Shown here piece by piece: positions 1 through 7,399 of a stretch of DNA of 11,386 bases. A program made the position numbers and the translations under genes. Under the pieces are notes generated by a model. That model ran no database searches. It had not been told where the DNA came from and worked only from the letters and a program-made list of their open reading frames with translations. The stretch comes from Acetobacteraceae bacterium (GTDB lineage Bacteria > Pseudomonadota > Alphaproteobacteria > Acetobacterales > Acetobacteraceae): contig DAHUXX010000037.1 of assembly GCA_027306955.1 (NCBI GenBank), forward strand, positions 1 to 11,386, given 5' to 3'. Numbering within the stretch: position 1 is the stretch's first letter; the number at the start of each line of letters is the position of its first letter.

Positions 1-1267
1 GCGCGCCGACCCGGCCGTCCTCGATCCGGTAGGCCTCGGCTGCGGAAAACACGAATTTGCCGGAGGTGATGTCCACCTGGCCGCCGCCGAAATTCACCGC
101 GTAGAGGCCGTTCCTGATCGAGCGGATCATTTCCTCGGGAGCGTGGCTGCCCGCGAGCATGATGGTGTTGGTCATCCGCGGCATTGGCGCGTAGGCGTAC
201 GATTGCCGCCTGCCGTTGCCGGAGGATTGCACGCCCGCGAGCCGCGCGTTCTGCCGGTCCCACAGCAACCCGGTGAGAATGCCGTCCTCGATCAGCACAT
301 TGCGCTGGCTCGGCGTGCCCTCATCGTCCACCGTGATGCTGCCGCGGCGGTCCGGGATGGTGCCGTCATCGACCACGGTGACGCCAGGCGCCGCGATGCG
401 CTGGCCCATCAGGCCGGCGAAGGCCGAGGTCTTCTTGCGGTTGAAATCGCCCTCGAGCCCATGGCCGATCGCCTCGTGCAGCAGGATGCCGGGCCAGCCG
501 GGGCCGAGCACAACGTCCATTTCCCCGGCGGGCGCCGGCCGGCTGTCGAGATTGACCAGCGCCTGGCGCAGCGCCTCCTCGGCGCCGTCCTTCCAGGTGC
601 CGTCCGCGATCAGGCGGGTAAGGCCGTGGCGGCCGCCGCTGCCGTAGCTGCCGCTCTCGCGCCTGCCGCCCTGCTCGACGACGACGCTGATGTTGAGCCG
701 CACCAGCGGGCGCAGATCGGCGACGCGCGAGCCATCGGGGCGCAGGATCTGCACCGCCTGGAACTCCAGCCCGATCGAGCCCATCACCTGCACCACACGC
801 GGGTCGCGCGCGCGCAGCCAGGCATCGAGCTCCATCAGCAGCGCGGCGCGGTCGGCAAAGGCCCCCTCGGTGAGCGGCGACTCCGGCGCGTAGAGCCGCG
901 CGTTGGTCGCCCGCGGCGGCAAGGCCAGCGCGCCGCCATGGCCGCGCGCGACCGCGGCGACCGCCTCCGCCGCGCGGGTGAGCGCGGGCTCCGACAACTC
1001 GCCGGCATCGGCGTAGCCGGTGGCCTCGCCGGCGACGGCACGCAGGCCGAAGCCCAGCGTGGTGTCGGCATTGGCGGTGCGGATGCGCCCGTCGTCGAGC
1101 GACAGCGTCTCGCTCTCGCGGTATTCGAGGAAGAGCTCGCCGTCGTCGGCGCCGTCGAGCGCCCGGCCGGCGAGGCGCTCCGCGGTCTCGCGATCCAGCG
1201 TCGCGTCGGCGCGCTCGAAGAACAGACGGTCGGTGGCGGCCAGCAGCGACGGGTGCGGCGCCGTCAT
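1..1267 (-). CDS. tldD: Metalloprotease TldD (C-terminus cut by window edge)
   Basis: TldD is the metal-binding subunit of the TldD/TldE (PmbA) cytosolic protease, known for cleaving unfolded or modified peptides such as microcin B17 precursor and for CcdA turnover. I translated 422 residues from the ATG at 1267. The zinc motif HEAIGH falls at residues 264-269, followed by GLEGDFNRKKTSAF, a signature of TldD rather than TldE. The family is about 480 residues, so roughly the last 50-60, which normally hold further metal-binding residues, lie beyond position 1. The start overlaps the ctaA stop as ATGA, and GGAG lies 5 nt upstream of the ATG inside the end of ctaA, so the two are probably translationally coupled. 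No tldE is in the window. Identity is secure; the substrate in this organism is unknown. Confidence 0.95.
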   Translation of the reverse strand, partial: MTAPHPSLLAATDRLFFERADATLDRETAERLAGRALDGADDGELFLEYRESETLSLDDGRIRTANADTTLGFGLRAVAGEATGYADAGELSEPALTRAAEAVAAVARGHGGALALPPRATNARLYAPESPLTEGAFADRAALLMELDAWLRARDPRVVQVMGSIGLEFQAVQILRPDGSRVADLRPLVRLNISVVVEQGGRRESGSYGSGGRHGLTRLIADGTWKDGAEEALRQALVNLDSRPAPAGEMDVVLGPGWPGILLHEAIGHGLEGDFNRKKTSAFAGLMGQRIAAPGVTVVDDGTIPDRRGSITVDDEGTPSQRNVLIEDGILTGLLWDRQNARLAGVQSSGNGRRQSYAYAPMPRMTNTIMLAGSHAPEEMIRSIRNGLYAVNFGGGQVDITSGKFVFSAAEAYRIEDGRVGA

Positions 1268-2337
1268 GCCCGCTCCGCCCGCAGCTGATGCAGGGTGACG
1301 AGGACGACGCCGAGCAGCAGGGCGGCGTTGACCTGGTGCGCCACGGCGATCGGGATGGCGACGACGGTGAGCAGAGTCGCGACGCCCAGCGCGTATTGCA
1401 CCAGCACCAGTGCGCCCATGACCGCCAAGGCCTGCGCCACCGGGCGCGGCGGCCGCGCGGCGAGGCCGATGACGACGGTGCCCACGAGCAGCAATGCCGT
1501 CAGCGTCGCGAGCAGCCGGTGGTCGAACTGCACCGCGGCGATGTTGGCGACGAGGTTACGCAGGAACGGATGGATCGCGCCGTAGGAGGATGGCACCAGC
1601 CGCCCGTCCATCAGCGGGAAGGTGTTGTAGTAGAAGCCCGCATGCGTCCCGGCCACCAGCCCGCCGGCGGCGATGGTGACGGTGAGCAGCACGCCACAGG
1701 CAGCGACGAGGCGGCGCAGGCCCGCCGGTGCGCCGGGTCGTGGCCGCGGGCGGCGCACCGAGAGGGCGGTCCACAGCACCGCGGCATAGAGCGCCAGCGC
1801 CAACAGCAGATGCGCGACAAGGCGCCAGGGCGAGACAGCGGTTGCGTCCCTCTCGAAGCCGGAGGAGACCATGAACCAACCCACGAGGCCCTGCAGGCCG
1901 CCGAGCACGAACAAGCCGAGCAGCCGCAGCCCCAGCGCGCGCGAGATGGCGCGACGCCAGGCGAACCAGGCGAGCGGCAGGATGAGTACCGCGCCCATCA
2001 GCCGCCCCCACAGCCGGTGCACGTATTCCAGCCAGAAAATGTGCTGGAACCCGGCGAGCGTCATGTCCGGGTTCAGCAGCTTGTACTGGGGAATGGTCTT
2101 GTAGAGCGCGAACAGCTTTTCCCACGCGCCGTGCGTCAGCGGCGGAAGCGTGCCCGCGATCGGCGCCCATTCCATGATCGACAGGCCCGAGCCTGTGAGT
2201 CGCGTGGCACCACCCAGCCCCACCATGACCACGATCATGAAGGCGAGCGTGAACAGCCACAGCGAGATCAGGCGCCGGTTCCGGTCCTGCTCCCGAACCG
2301 TGTCGCCGGCGGGGAACTCTCGCACATCGAAGGGCAT
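1264..2337 (-). CDS. ctaA: Heme A synthase (CtaA/COX15 family)
   Basis: This inner-membrane enzyme oxidises the C8 methyl of heme O to give heme A for aa3-type cytochrome c oxidase. The 357-residue product has about eight hydrophobic segments (near residues 22-44, 110-127, 138-157, 172-192, 211-232, 272-295, 302-322 and 325-347). The four family histidines are visible: H107 in LEYVHR, H176 in VAHLLLA, H273 in QFDHR and H334 in AHQVNAA. E104 of the ExxH motif and the N-terminal GGATRLTGSGLSI stretch are also present. The reading frame is open for 87 more codons upstream, but that part lies antiparallel in frame to nothing known and overlaps the thioesterase gene in another frame, so ATG at 2337 is the only sensible start. 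No Shine-Dalgarno sequence is seen before it; a 6-bp hairpin abuts the ATG instead. It overlaps tldD by 4 nt. Confidence 0.95.
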   Translation of the reverse strand: MPFDVREFPAGDTVREQDRNRRLISLWLFTLAFMIVVMVGLGGATRLTGSGLSIMEWAPIAGTLPPLTHGAWEKLFALYKTIPQYKLLNPDMTLAGFQHIFWLEYVHRLWGRLMGAVLILPLAWFAWRRAISRALGLRLLGLFVLGGLQGLVGWFMVSSGFERDATAVSPWRLVAHLLLALALYAAVLWTALSVRRPRPRPGAPAGLRRLVAACGVLLTVTIAAGGLVAGTHAGFYYNTFPLMDGRLVPSSYGAIHPFLRNLVANIAAVQFDHRLLATLTALLLVGTVVIGLAARPPRPVAQALAVMGALVLVQYALGVATLLTVVAIPIAVAHQVNAALLLGVVLVTLHQLRAERA

Positions 2338-2357
2338 GACCCGATATAGGACGGGTC
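2338..2357 (-). promoter_or_regulatory. Small inverted repeat flush with the ctaA start
   Basis: On the minus strand GACCCG and CGGGTC form a perfect 6-bp inverted repeat separated by TCCTATAT, and the second arm ends at the base before the ctaA ATG. It occupies the place where a ribosome binding site would lie. The AT-rich loop, unusual in this GC-rich DNA, also resembles a -10 element placed so close to the ATG that a transcript could be leaderless. I see no convincing -35 element. Both readings are inference, and a 6-bp repeat can occur by chance. Confidence 0.3.
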
Positions 2358-2383
2358 GCGCGCGAGGGACAGGGGCGCCGGCG

Positions 2384-2881
2384 CTAGCCCGGCATGACGA
2401 TCCGCCGGCCGAGCCAGTCCGGCCGGGGCAGCCGCGCATGAGCGTCCCGGGCCGCCAGCAGATTGGCCAGGATTTCCGCCGGCCACGGGGCCACGCGCCT
2501 TGTCTCGAGATCGACATGCAGGAACAGGATCTCCTGCATCGCCGCCGGCTGTCCGTCCGGGCCGACCATGGTGTGAGCAAGGTGAAGGCGTTTCTCATCC
2601 GCGCCGGCCACCAGGCTCTCGACCGTGACGCGCGCGCCCACGCGCAGTTCCGCCCGATAGAGCGTGTGCGTCTCCACCGCGAAGGTGCCGGCGCGATAGC
2701 GCTGCTTGTAGTCGCGACCCATGCCGAGGGCGGCGTAGATCGCGTCCGTGCCGTGGTCGAACAGCACGACGTAATAGGCGAGGTTCATGTGGTCGTTGCT
2801 GTCGATCCACGCTGGCAGCACCTCGCCGGTGTAGCGCGAGAAGGGCGTGGCGAACCCGGATTCGAGGCATGCGTCGGGCAT
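2384..2881 (-). CDS. Hotdog-fold acyl-CoA thioesterase
   Basis: The 165-residue product looks like a single-domain 4HBT-type thioesterase that hydrolyses an acyl-CoA in the cytoplasm. The active-site-like stretch WIDSNDHMN (residues 25-33) matches the D-x-x-(G/D)-H-x-N pattern, and FAVETHTLYRAEL (67-79) is the usual second strand with E70 and H72. The sequence recalls the thioesterases associated with carnitine/betainyl-CoA degradation, but I cannot fix the substrate. The frame is open to a GTG at 2977 inside the upstream glycosyltransferase gene. I chose ATG 2881 because the extra 32 residues are proline/alanine-rich, family-unlike, and would overlap the previous gene by 47 nt. It lies 49 nt after the GT4 gene and 46 nt before ctaA; no strong ribosome binding site is seen. 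Nothing in the sequence ties it to polysaccharide synthesis. Confidence 0.8.
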   Translation of the reverse strand: MPDACLESGFATPFSRYTGEVLPAWIDSNDHMNLAYYVVLFDHGTDAIYAALGMGRDYKQRYRAGTFAVETHTLYRAELRVGARVTVESLVAGADEKRLHLAHTMVGPDGQPAAMQEILFLHVDLETRRVAPWPAEILANLLAARDAHARLPRPDWLGRRIVMPG

Positions 2882-2930
2882 GGCGGGATGATGCCGGACG
2901 CCGGCGGGCGATGCCAACACCGCGCCGAGC

Positions 2931-4037
2931 CTAGCCCAACTCGGCGAGGGCGGCGGCGATGCGCAGCCCGACGGCACGGTGCGACAGCTTCGTCATCACG
3001 TCGAGCCGGCCACGCTCAGCGATCGCCCGCCCGCGGGCGGGATCGGCGAGGACCGGCGCCAGCAGCTCCGCCGCGTGCGCGATATCCGCCTCCGCCCAGG
3101 ACTGGCCTTTGCCGTGCGGGTAGGCGCCTTCCTTCACCCGCGCGAGCTTGTGGCGGACGAACAGCGAGTTCTCCGGGGTCATGAAATCGGTGTTGCCCGA
3201 CCAGCCGGTGCCGAGCGCCAGCCGGCCGAGCGCCATTGCCTCGCCGAGCCCGCGGCCGAAACCCTCGGCGCGATGCAGCGAGACGAAGACGTCGCAGGCG
3301 GCGATCAGTCCGCGCACGCCGAGCGCATCGAAGGGCGTCGCGATCACCCTGATCTGCGGCGTCTGCGGAATACCGGCTTCGCGCGCCCAGTCCTGCGCGC
3401 CGCTCTCCACGTTCTTGACCTTGAGCACGAGCTGGATGTCGGCGAACGGATCGGCCGCGCGCAGGCGCTCGAACAGGGCAAGCACCGCCTCCGGGTTCTT
3501 GCGCGAGGCGTAGGAGGAGAGATCGAAGAAATGCAGCAGCACGAAGGCGCTTTCGCGGATGCCGTAGAGGCGCCGCGGCAGCAGCGGTCCCGCGTGCTGC
3601 TCCACCGACTGGCCGACATAACGGCTCTCGATGCCCACGGCCCTCAGCGCATCGGTGATGAAATGCGACAGCGCCCAGACCCCGTGGAAGCGCGCGATCT
3701 TCGCCGCCCACGGCTTGGGATAGGCCGGCAGTTCCCAGGCGGGGACGATGACGTTCGTTCCCGCCGCGATGTCGTTGCCGCGCGCGGCGAACGTGGCGAG
3801 AACCTCGTCCACCTCGTCGGCGTTGACGTGAAAGACGCGCAGGCCCCCGCCGACCGCCTCGACCTCCAGCGGATCGATAAGCGAACGATACGATTCGTCG
3901 TTGCGCTGGGCGTAGCGGTAGATGTCGTAGACCTTGGGCCTGAGCCCGACCGCGAGGCTCGCCGCGACATGGCTGCGAAGTTGCTCGCCCATGCCAATCG
4001 GAGCGAAGGGGTGGCCGATGAAGGTGATATCGGTCAT
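2931..4037 (-). CDS. Glycosyltransferase family 4 (GT-B fold)
   Basis: This is a 368-residue cytoplasmic or membrane-associated transferase, predicted to add a sugar from a nucleotide-sugar donor to a growing surface glycan. The C-terminal donor-binding half carries SLHRAEGFGRGLGEAMALG (253-271), containing the E-x7-E motif (E258, E266) of GT4 retaining enzymes, and the phosphate-contacting K206/K208 in LVLKVKN. The N-terminal half begins with a short beta strand and GMGEQLR (15-21), typical of the acceptor domain. RKNPEAVLALFERL (179-192) is the usual helix after the linker. No membrane segments are seen. The ATG overlaps the stop of the upstream GT2/WbsX gene as ATGA, so the two are likely co-translated and act in the same pathway. 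Donor and linkage cannot be read from the sequence; dTDP-rhamnose is possible given the nearby rml genes, but this is inference. Confidence 0.88.
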   Translation of the reverse strand: MTDITFIGHPFAPIGMGEQLRSHVAASLAVGLRPKVYDIYRYAQRNDESYRSLIDPLEVEAVGGGLRVFHVNADEVDEVLATFAARGNDIAAGTNVIVPAWELPAYPKPWAAKIARFHGVWALSHFITDALRAVGIESRYVGQSVEQHAGPLLPRRLYGIRESAFVLLHFFDLSSYASRKNPEAVLALFERLRAADPFADIQLVLKVKNVESGAQDWAREAGIPQTPQIRVIATPFDALGVRGLIAACDVFVSLHRAEGFGRGLGEAMALGRLALGTGWSGNTDFMTPENSLFVRHKLARVKEGAYPHGKGQSWAEADIAHAAELLAPVLADPARGRAIAERGRLDVMTKLSHRAVGLRIAAALAELG

Positions 4038-6796
4038 GGCCAGGCGGGCGCGTTCCAGGACGTCGCGTCCTGGGCGGCGCGCAGTGCCTCGAGCCAGCGA
4101 TGGCCATGGCCGAGGTCCGGTTCAAGGTGGGTACCTTCCGCCCATTCGTTCCAGGCGTTGACGAACAGCATGCGGTGCTCGCCGTGCAGGAAGGCGCGCG
4201 CCTCCGCGAGCTTCGCCTCGACATAGGCTCGAAAGGCCTCGGGCGTCGCGCCCTCGAAATCGGTGCCCTTGAGCGGTTGGCGTGGCGTGTTGTCCCAATC
4301 CGGGAACACGCTGGGGTAGCGTGGGTAGGGCACGCTGGCGCGCCCGACGAAGGCCGCGACCGTCTCGGGATAGTCGAAACGGTAGCCGTCCCAACCGGGC
4401 TTGATCACCTCCACCTCGCCGCTCGCCGGAACCGCGCGGCCGTGCGGGGGAAACTCCACGGCGGCGTCGAAGCCGAGATCGGCGGGGTGGATGCCGCGGT
4501 CGACCGCCTCCATCCCCTCGACGGCGACGAGGTGCAGGCCGGGGAAGCCGGCACGCTCGAACGCGGCGCGGGCGCGGGCGGCGAACGCCCTGGCGTCGGG
4601 CAGCAGCAGCGGGCGGTAGACCAGGAACATCGGCCTGCCGTCGACACGGATGTAGCGGCGATCGGCGGCCTGCTCGACAGCATCGGCGACGATCGCCGCG
4701 AGCGTTGCATCATCGTAATGCTGTTCCAGAAGGATCTCGCGCGCGCCGCCGTCCCAGTGGCGTGTCCAGTTCTCGTTGGCCCAGCACAGGCACCAGCGGA
4801 ACGGAATCCCGGGATGCGCGCGCACGGTCTCGAGCGGCCTGGTGAGTACCCGCCGCTCGCCGAACGTATAGGAATAGACGACGAATCCCTCGATGCCATA
4901 GCGCGCGGCCAGCGCCGCCTGCCGTGCCAGCGCAGCGGGCGAGGTCAGGTCGTAATAGCCGAGGTCGGCGGGCAGGTGTGGCTGGTAATGGCGCGTGTGG
5001 CTGGGCCGCGCGCGGGCCACGTTGTGCCATTCCGTGAAGCCAGCGCCCCACCAGAGATCGTTCTCGGGCGTCGCGTGAAACTGCGGCAGGTAGAAGGCGA
5101 GCACCCGCACCTTGTGCTGCGCCGCCAGCACCGCGCCCCAGCGCTCCGCCAGTTTCTGCTGGTTGGCGCGGATCGCAGCCACGCGCCGCACCTCGCTCGT
5201 CCGACCGGTGCTGACGGAAAGCCGGTGGACGACCACCGCCGAGGCGACGTAGCGGATGCGCAAGCCCTTCCCGGCCAGACGCAGACACAGATCCGCATCC
5301 TCGCAATAGGCGGGCGCGAAAATGGGGTCGAACAGGCGCCCACCGACCGCGGCACGGCGCACCAGCAAGGCCGCGCCGGAACAGTAGGCGACATCGCGGT
5401 CATGGGAGTAACCGCCCTCGCGCGGGTCGGCGAACAGCCCCACCATGGTGCTCTCGCCGTTGGGCAGCAGCGTGCAGCCAGCCTCCTGCAACCGGCCATC
5501 CGCGTAAAGCAGCTTGGCACCGGCGGCGCCGATCGTCGCGTCCGCGTCCAGCACGCGCACCAGCGCGTCGATCGCCCCCGGCTCCGGCTGCGTGTCGTTG
5601 TTGAGCAGCAGCACGTAGTCGCCACGGCAGGCCGCGAACCCGGTGTTGCACGCGGCGATGAAGCCGCCATTCCTTGCCTGGCGCAGCAGGCGGATACCGT
5701 CCACGTCCGAGAAGGCGGCGGCGGTGGGATCGGTCGAGGCGTCATCCACCAGCACGATTTCGAACGGCGTCACGGGGGGACTCGCCGCGAGCGCCATCAG
5801 GCATTCGGCGGTGATCCCGATCTCGTTGTAAACCGGAATGAGGATCGAGACGCGCGGCGTGGCCGAGGCGGTGAAGGCGAGGGCCCGCAGTTCCTGCACC
5901 GGATCGTCGCACGCGAAGAGCGCGGGCGGCGCGGCGCGCACCGCTTCCTTGCGGGTCTGACGCCGATCCGCGAGCAGGTCGCGAATGGCGGCGGCGTCGC
6001 GCAGCAGCGTGGCGCGATCCTGTGCCGGCTCGCGTCCCGCGGCGGACGAGATCGGCGTCGCCCCGCTCTCCCGCGCGGCGTCACCCGGCAGACGCTGTTC
6101 CCGCCGCCCGATGGTGAGGTAATGGCGCAGCGGCGGCATGCGCGCCGCCGCGACGTCCGGGTAGCGTCGCCAATAGTCGCGAGCGTCGAAGTCCGGACCC
6201 GGCGAGCGCCCCTCGAGATCGCCGCCCACGATGAAGTGGCGCAGCGCGCCATAGGGATCGCGCGGCACGTCCAGATTGCGCTCGGCGTACCAGGCCGGAT
6301 CGAGGAGCCGGTTCGGCCGCAGCCCGGTCCACACCCCCCGGAGCAGGAACGAGCGCAGCAAGCCGCGCGGCGGCGCGTCAGCGCCGAGCTGCTCGCGGTA
6401 GAATTCCCGATCGAAATAGGGGCCGGGCGCCACCAGGTCGAGCTCCAGCAGCTCGACCAGCTTCTCGATCGACGGCGGCGTGCCGACGAGCGCGGCATGC
6501 TGCTCCAACAGCCAGGGAAGATCGACCAGCGGATGCGGTGAGCGTGCCTCCGCGAAGCCCACGTCGAGGAAATGCAGCAGCGGGTCGGCGCCGTCCTGCA
6601 TCAGCTCCGGGTTGGTCGCGAGATAGAAGATCGGGTCGAAATAAGGCGACAGCACCGGGCGGCGGCGCAGCGGCAGCGCCAGATAGCGCTGCACCGTGCC
6701 GAGATCGGCACGCGGGCCGCCCAGCGCGGCGCGATAGGCCGCCTCGTCCACGAAGGGCAGGCAAAGCAGCCTGTGGACACGCATGAGGTCGTTCAT
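4034..6796 (-). CDS. Repeat–GT2 glycosyltransferase–WbsX/GH99-like fusion protein
   Basis: This 920-residue protein has three parts. Residues 52-239 hold five tandem modules of 37-38 residues. Residues about 314-545 are a GT2 (GT-A) domain: VSILIPVYNE at 316-325, DDAS at 351-354, LLLNNDT at 396-402 as the DxD-like metal site, and the acid motif CEDADLCLRL at 498-507. Residues about 563-905 are a WbsX domain (Glyco_tran_WbsX, related to GH99): FYLPQFH at 568-574, GFTEWHNV at 586-593, WANENWTRHW at 672-681 and WNEWAEGTHLEP at 882-893. Such domains occur in O-antigen and rhamnan loci, where the GT2 part adds sugars; the WbsX part's reaction is not settled. All expected motifs are intact and no membrane segment is seen. 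It ends in an ATGA overlap with the GT4 gene. The start at 6796 has only a weak ribosome binding site; ATG at 6784 is an alternative. Confidence 0.9.
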   Translation of the reverse strand: MNDLMRVHRLLCLPFVDEAAYRAALGGPRADLGTVQRYLALPLRRRPVLSPYFDPIFYLATNPELMQDGADPLLHFLDVGFAEARSPHPLVDLPWLLEQHAALVGTPPSIEKLVELLELDLVAPGPYFDREFYREQLGADAPPRGLLRSFLLRGVWTGLRPNRLLDPAWYAERNLDVPRDPYGALRHFIVGGDLEGRSPGPDFDARDYWRRYPDVAAARMPPLRHYLTIGRREQRLPGDAARESGATPISSAAGREPAQDRATLLRDAAAIRDLLADRRQTRKEAVRAAPPALFACDDPVQELRALAFTASATPRVSILIPVYNEIGITAECLMALAASPPVTPFEIVLVDDASTDPTAAAFSDVDGIRLLRQARNGGFIAACNTGFAACRGDYVLLLNNDTQPEPGAIDALVRVLDADATIGAAGAKLLYADGRLQEAGCTLLPNGESTMVGLFADPREGGYSHDRDVAYCSGAALLVRRAAVGGRLFDPIFAPAYCEDADLCLRLAGKGLRIRYVASAVVVHRLSVSTGRTSEVRRVAAIRANQQKLAERWGAVLAAQHKVRVLAFYLPQFHATPENDLWWGAGFTEWHNVARARPSHTRHYQPHLPADLGYYDLTSPAALARQAALAARYGIEGFVVYSYTFGERRVLTRPLETVRAHPGIPFRWCLCWANENWTRHWDGGAREILLEQHYDDATLAAIVADAVEQAADRRYIRVDGRPMFLVYRPLLLPDARAFAARARAAFERAGFPGLHLVAVEGMEAVDRGIHPADLGFDAAVEFPPHGRAVPASGEVEVIKPGWDGYRFDYPETVAAFVGRASVPYPRYPSVFPDWDNTPRQPLKGTDFEGATPEAFRAYVEAKLAEARAFLHGEHRMLFVNAWNEWAEGTHLEPDLGHGHRWLEALRAAQDATSWNAPAWP
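6080..6643 (-). repeat. Five tandem 37-38-residue modules encoded in the GT2/WbsX gene
   Basis: Aspartates at residues 54, 92, 129, 166 and 204 mark successive units with spacings of 38, 37, 37 and 38. Most units carry an aromatic residue four positions after the Asp (Y58, Y133, Y170, Y208) and a Gly 25-26 positions after it (G80, G154, G191, G230). The better-kept units end like HFLDVGFAEARSP, HFIVGGDLEGRSP or HYLTIGRREQRLP. The second unit is degenerate and lacks the Gly. The repeat is at the protein level; the DNA copies are diverged. Confidence 0.75.
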
Positions 6797-6852
6797 GCGC
6801 CCGTCATCCGTACCATCATCACCCTGCTGTCCCCGGAGGCGTCGCCGCCACC

Positions 6853-7317
6853 TCAGACCCGAGCCTCGTCGCGCAACACCGTGAACCAGGACTCGACGGC
6901 GTCGAGCAGGGCCGGGTTGGGAACCCGCCCCTCGGCGATTCCCGCGCGCATGTAATGCTCCGTGCCCGAGGGAACGTCGCCGCGCAGGATCGCCTGCGCC
7001 ACGTCCGGATACGTCGTCGTGTAATAGGCCTCGTCGACCTCCGGCCGGCTGCCGATCCGCCCCTCGAAGAACCCGACCTCGACGAAATGCGTGCGCAGAT
7101 CCTCGATCGCGCCGGAGGCATGCGCCTCTGCGACATCGGGATAGTTCGAGAGGTAGAATGTCTCATCGAATGGCATCGCCGCGGCCAGGGTTGTCAGCAG
7201 CTTGCGCAGCAGCCGCGCATCGATCGCGATCTTGGCCCGCCCCCCGAGCCGATCGCGCCCGATACGCAGCGCCTGCAGGAGAAGATCGATGTGCGGCACA
7301 TAATTCGTCTCGGTCAC
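6853..7317 (-). CDS. Small two-module repeat protein of unknown function
   Basis: The 154-residue product has no catalytic domain that I recognise. After a basic, helical-looking leader (1-48) it has two modules. The first is PFDETFYLSNYPDV...HFVEVGFFEGR (49-87). The second is EVDEAYYTTTYPDV...HYMRAGIAEGRVP (93-133). A short tail contains VESWFTVLRDEARV. These match the modules at the N-terminus of the GT2/WbsX protein encoded 56 nt downstream, but each is about six residues longer (Asp51 to Asp95 is 44). There is no signal peptide or membrane segment. The start is GTG at 7317, supported by GAGGA about 4-5 nt upstream. The pairing suggests it binds or regulates the transferase, or shares its ligand; this is inference. 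A broken piece of the downstream gene is unlikely because both have their own leader. Confidence 0.8.
   Translation of the reverse strand: MTETNYVPHIDLLLQALRIGRDRLGGRAKIAIDARLLRKLLTTLAAAMPFDETFYLSNYPDVAEAHASGAIEDLRTHFVEVGFFEGRIGSRPEVDEAYYTTTYPDVAQAILRGDVPSGTEHYMRAGIAEGRVPNPALLDAVESWFTVLRDEARV
6919..7173 (-). repeat. Two tandem ~44-residue modules encoded in the small repeat gene
   Basis: Asp51 and Asp95 begin the two units. Each has Tyr at +4, a YPDV motif just after it, Gly at +31 and a closing E-G-R. The second half of each unit (H-[FY]-x3-G-x2-EGR) matches the units of the GT2/WbsX protein, while the middle has an extra acidic/Gly-containing segment. Confidence 0.7.
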
Positions 7318-7371
7318 GGGGTCCTCGGGGACGGTTTCGGCCGCGCCGACGGCAAGGCGGCGAAGGGCGCC

Positions 7372-7399
7372 GGCAACTTAGCCGCGGCACCTTAGCGCG
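7372..7399. repeat. Two tandem copies of a 14-bp element
   Basis: GGCAACTTAGC at 7372-7382 and GGCACCTTAGC at 7386-7396 differ at one base and are spaced by 14 bp, and GCAAC starts a partial third copy at 7400. The CTTAG core is AT-richer than its surroundings. It could be a binding site for a regulator upstream of the small repeat gene; that is inference. Confidence 0.5.

Noticed and set aside
143..2349. Long plus-strand open frames (143-1288 and 1288-2349) opposite tldD and ctaA
   Set aside because: The minus strand encodes clear TldD (HEAIGH) and CtaA (four heme histidines). The plus-strand products are low-complexity R/A/G/Q-rich sequences.
2338..2598. 87-codon N-terminal extension of ctaA
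   Set aside because: This stretch overlaps the thioesterase coding region in another frame and reads as arginine/serine-rich filler; CtaA homology begins just after the ATG at 2337.
2979..4226. 415-codon plus-strand open frame opposite the GT4 gene
   Set aside because: The opposite strand has a well-formed GT4 protein with the E-x7-E motif; the plus-strand product has no recognisable feature.
4100..6541. 813-codon open frame on the plus strand opposite the GT2/WbsX gene
   Set aside because: It is antisense to a gene whose protein motifs are intact over the whole length. The translation is arginine/glycine/alanine-rich with no domain, as expected for opposite-strand frames in GC-rich DNA.
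6797..6852. Small repeat gene and GT2/WbsX gene as one gene split by a frameshift
   Set aside because: Each protein has its own leader before its modules, the small protein has a distinct tail and a good GTG start with ribosome binding site, and the module lengths differ (44 versus 37-38).
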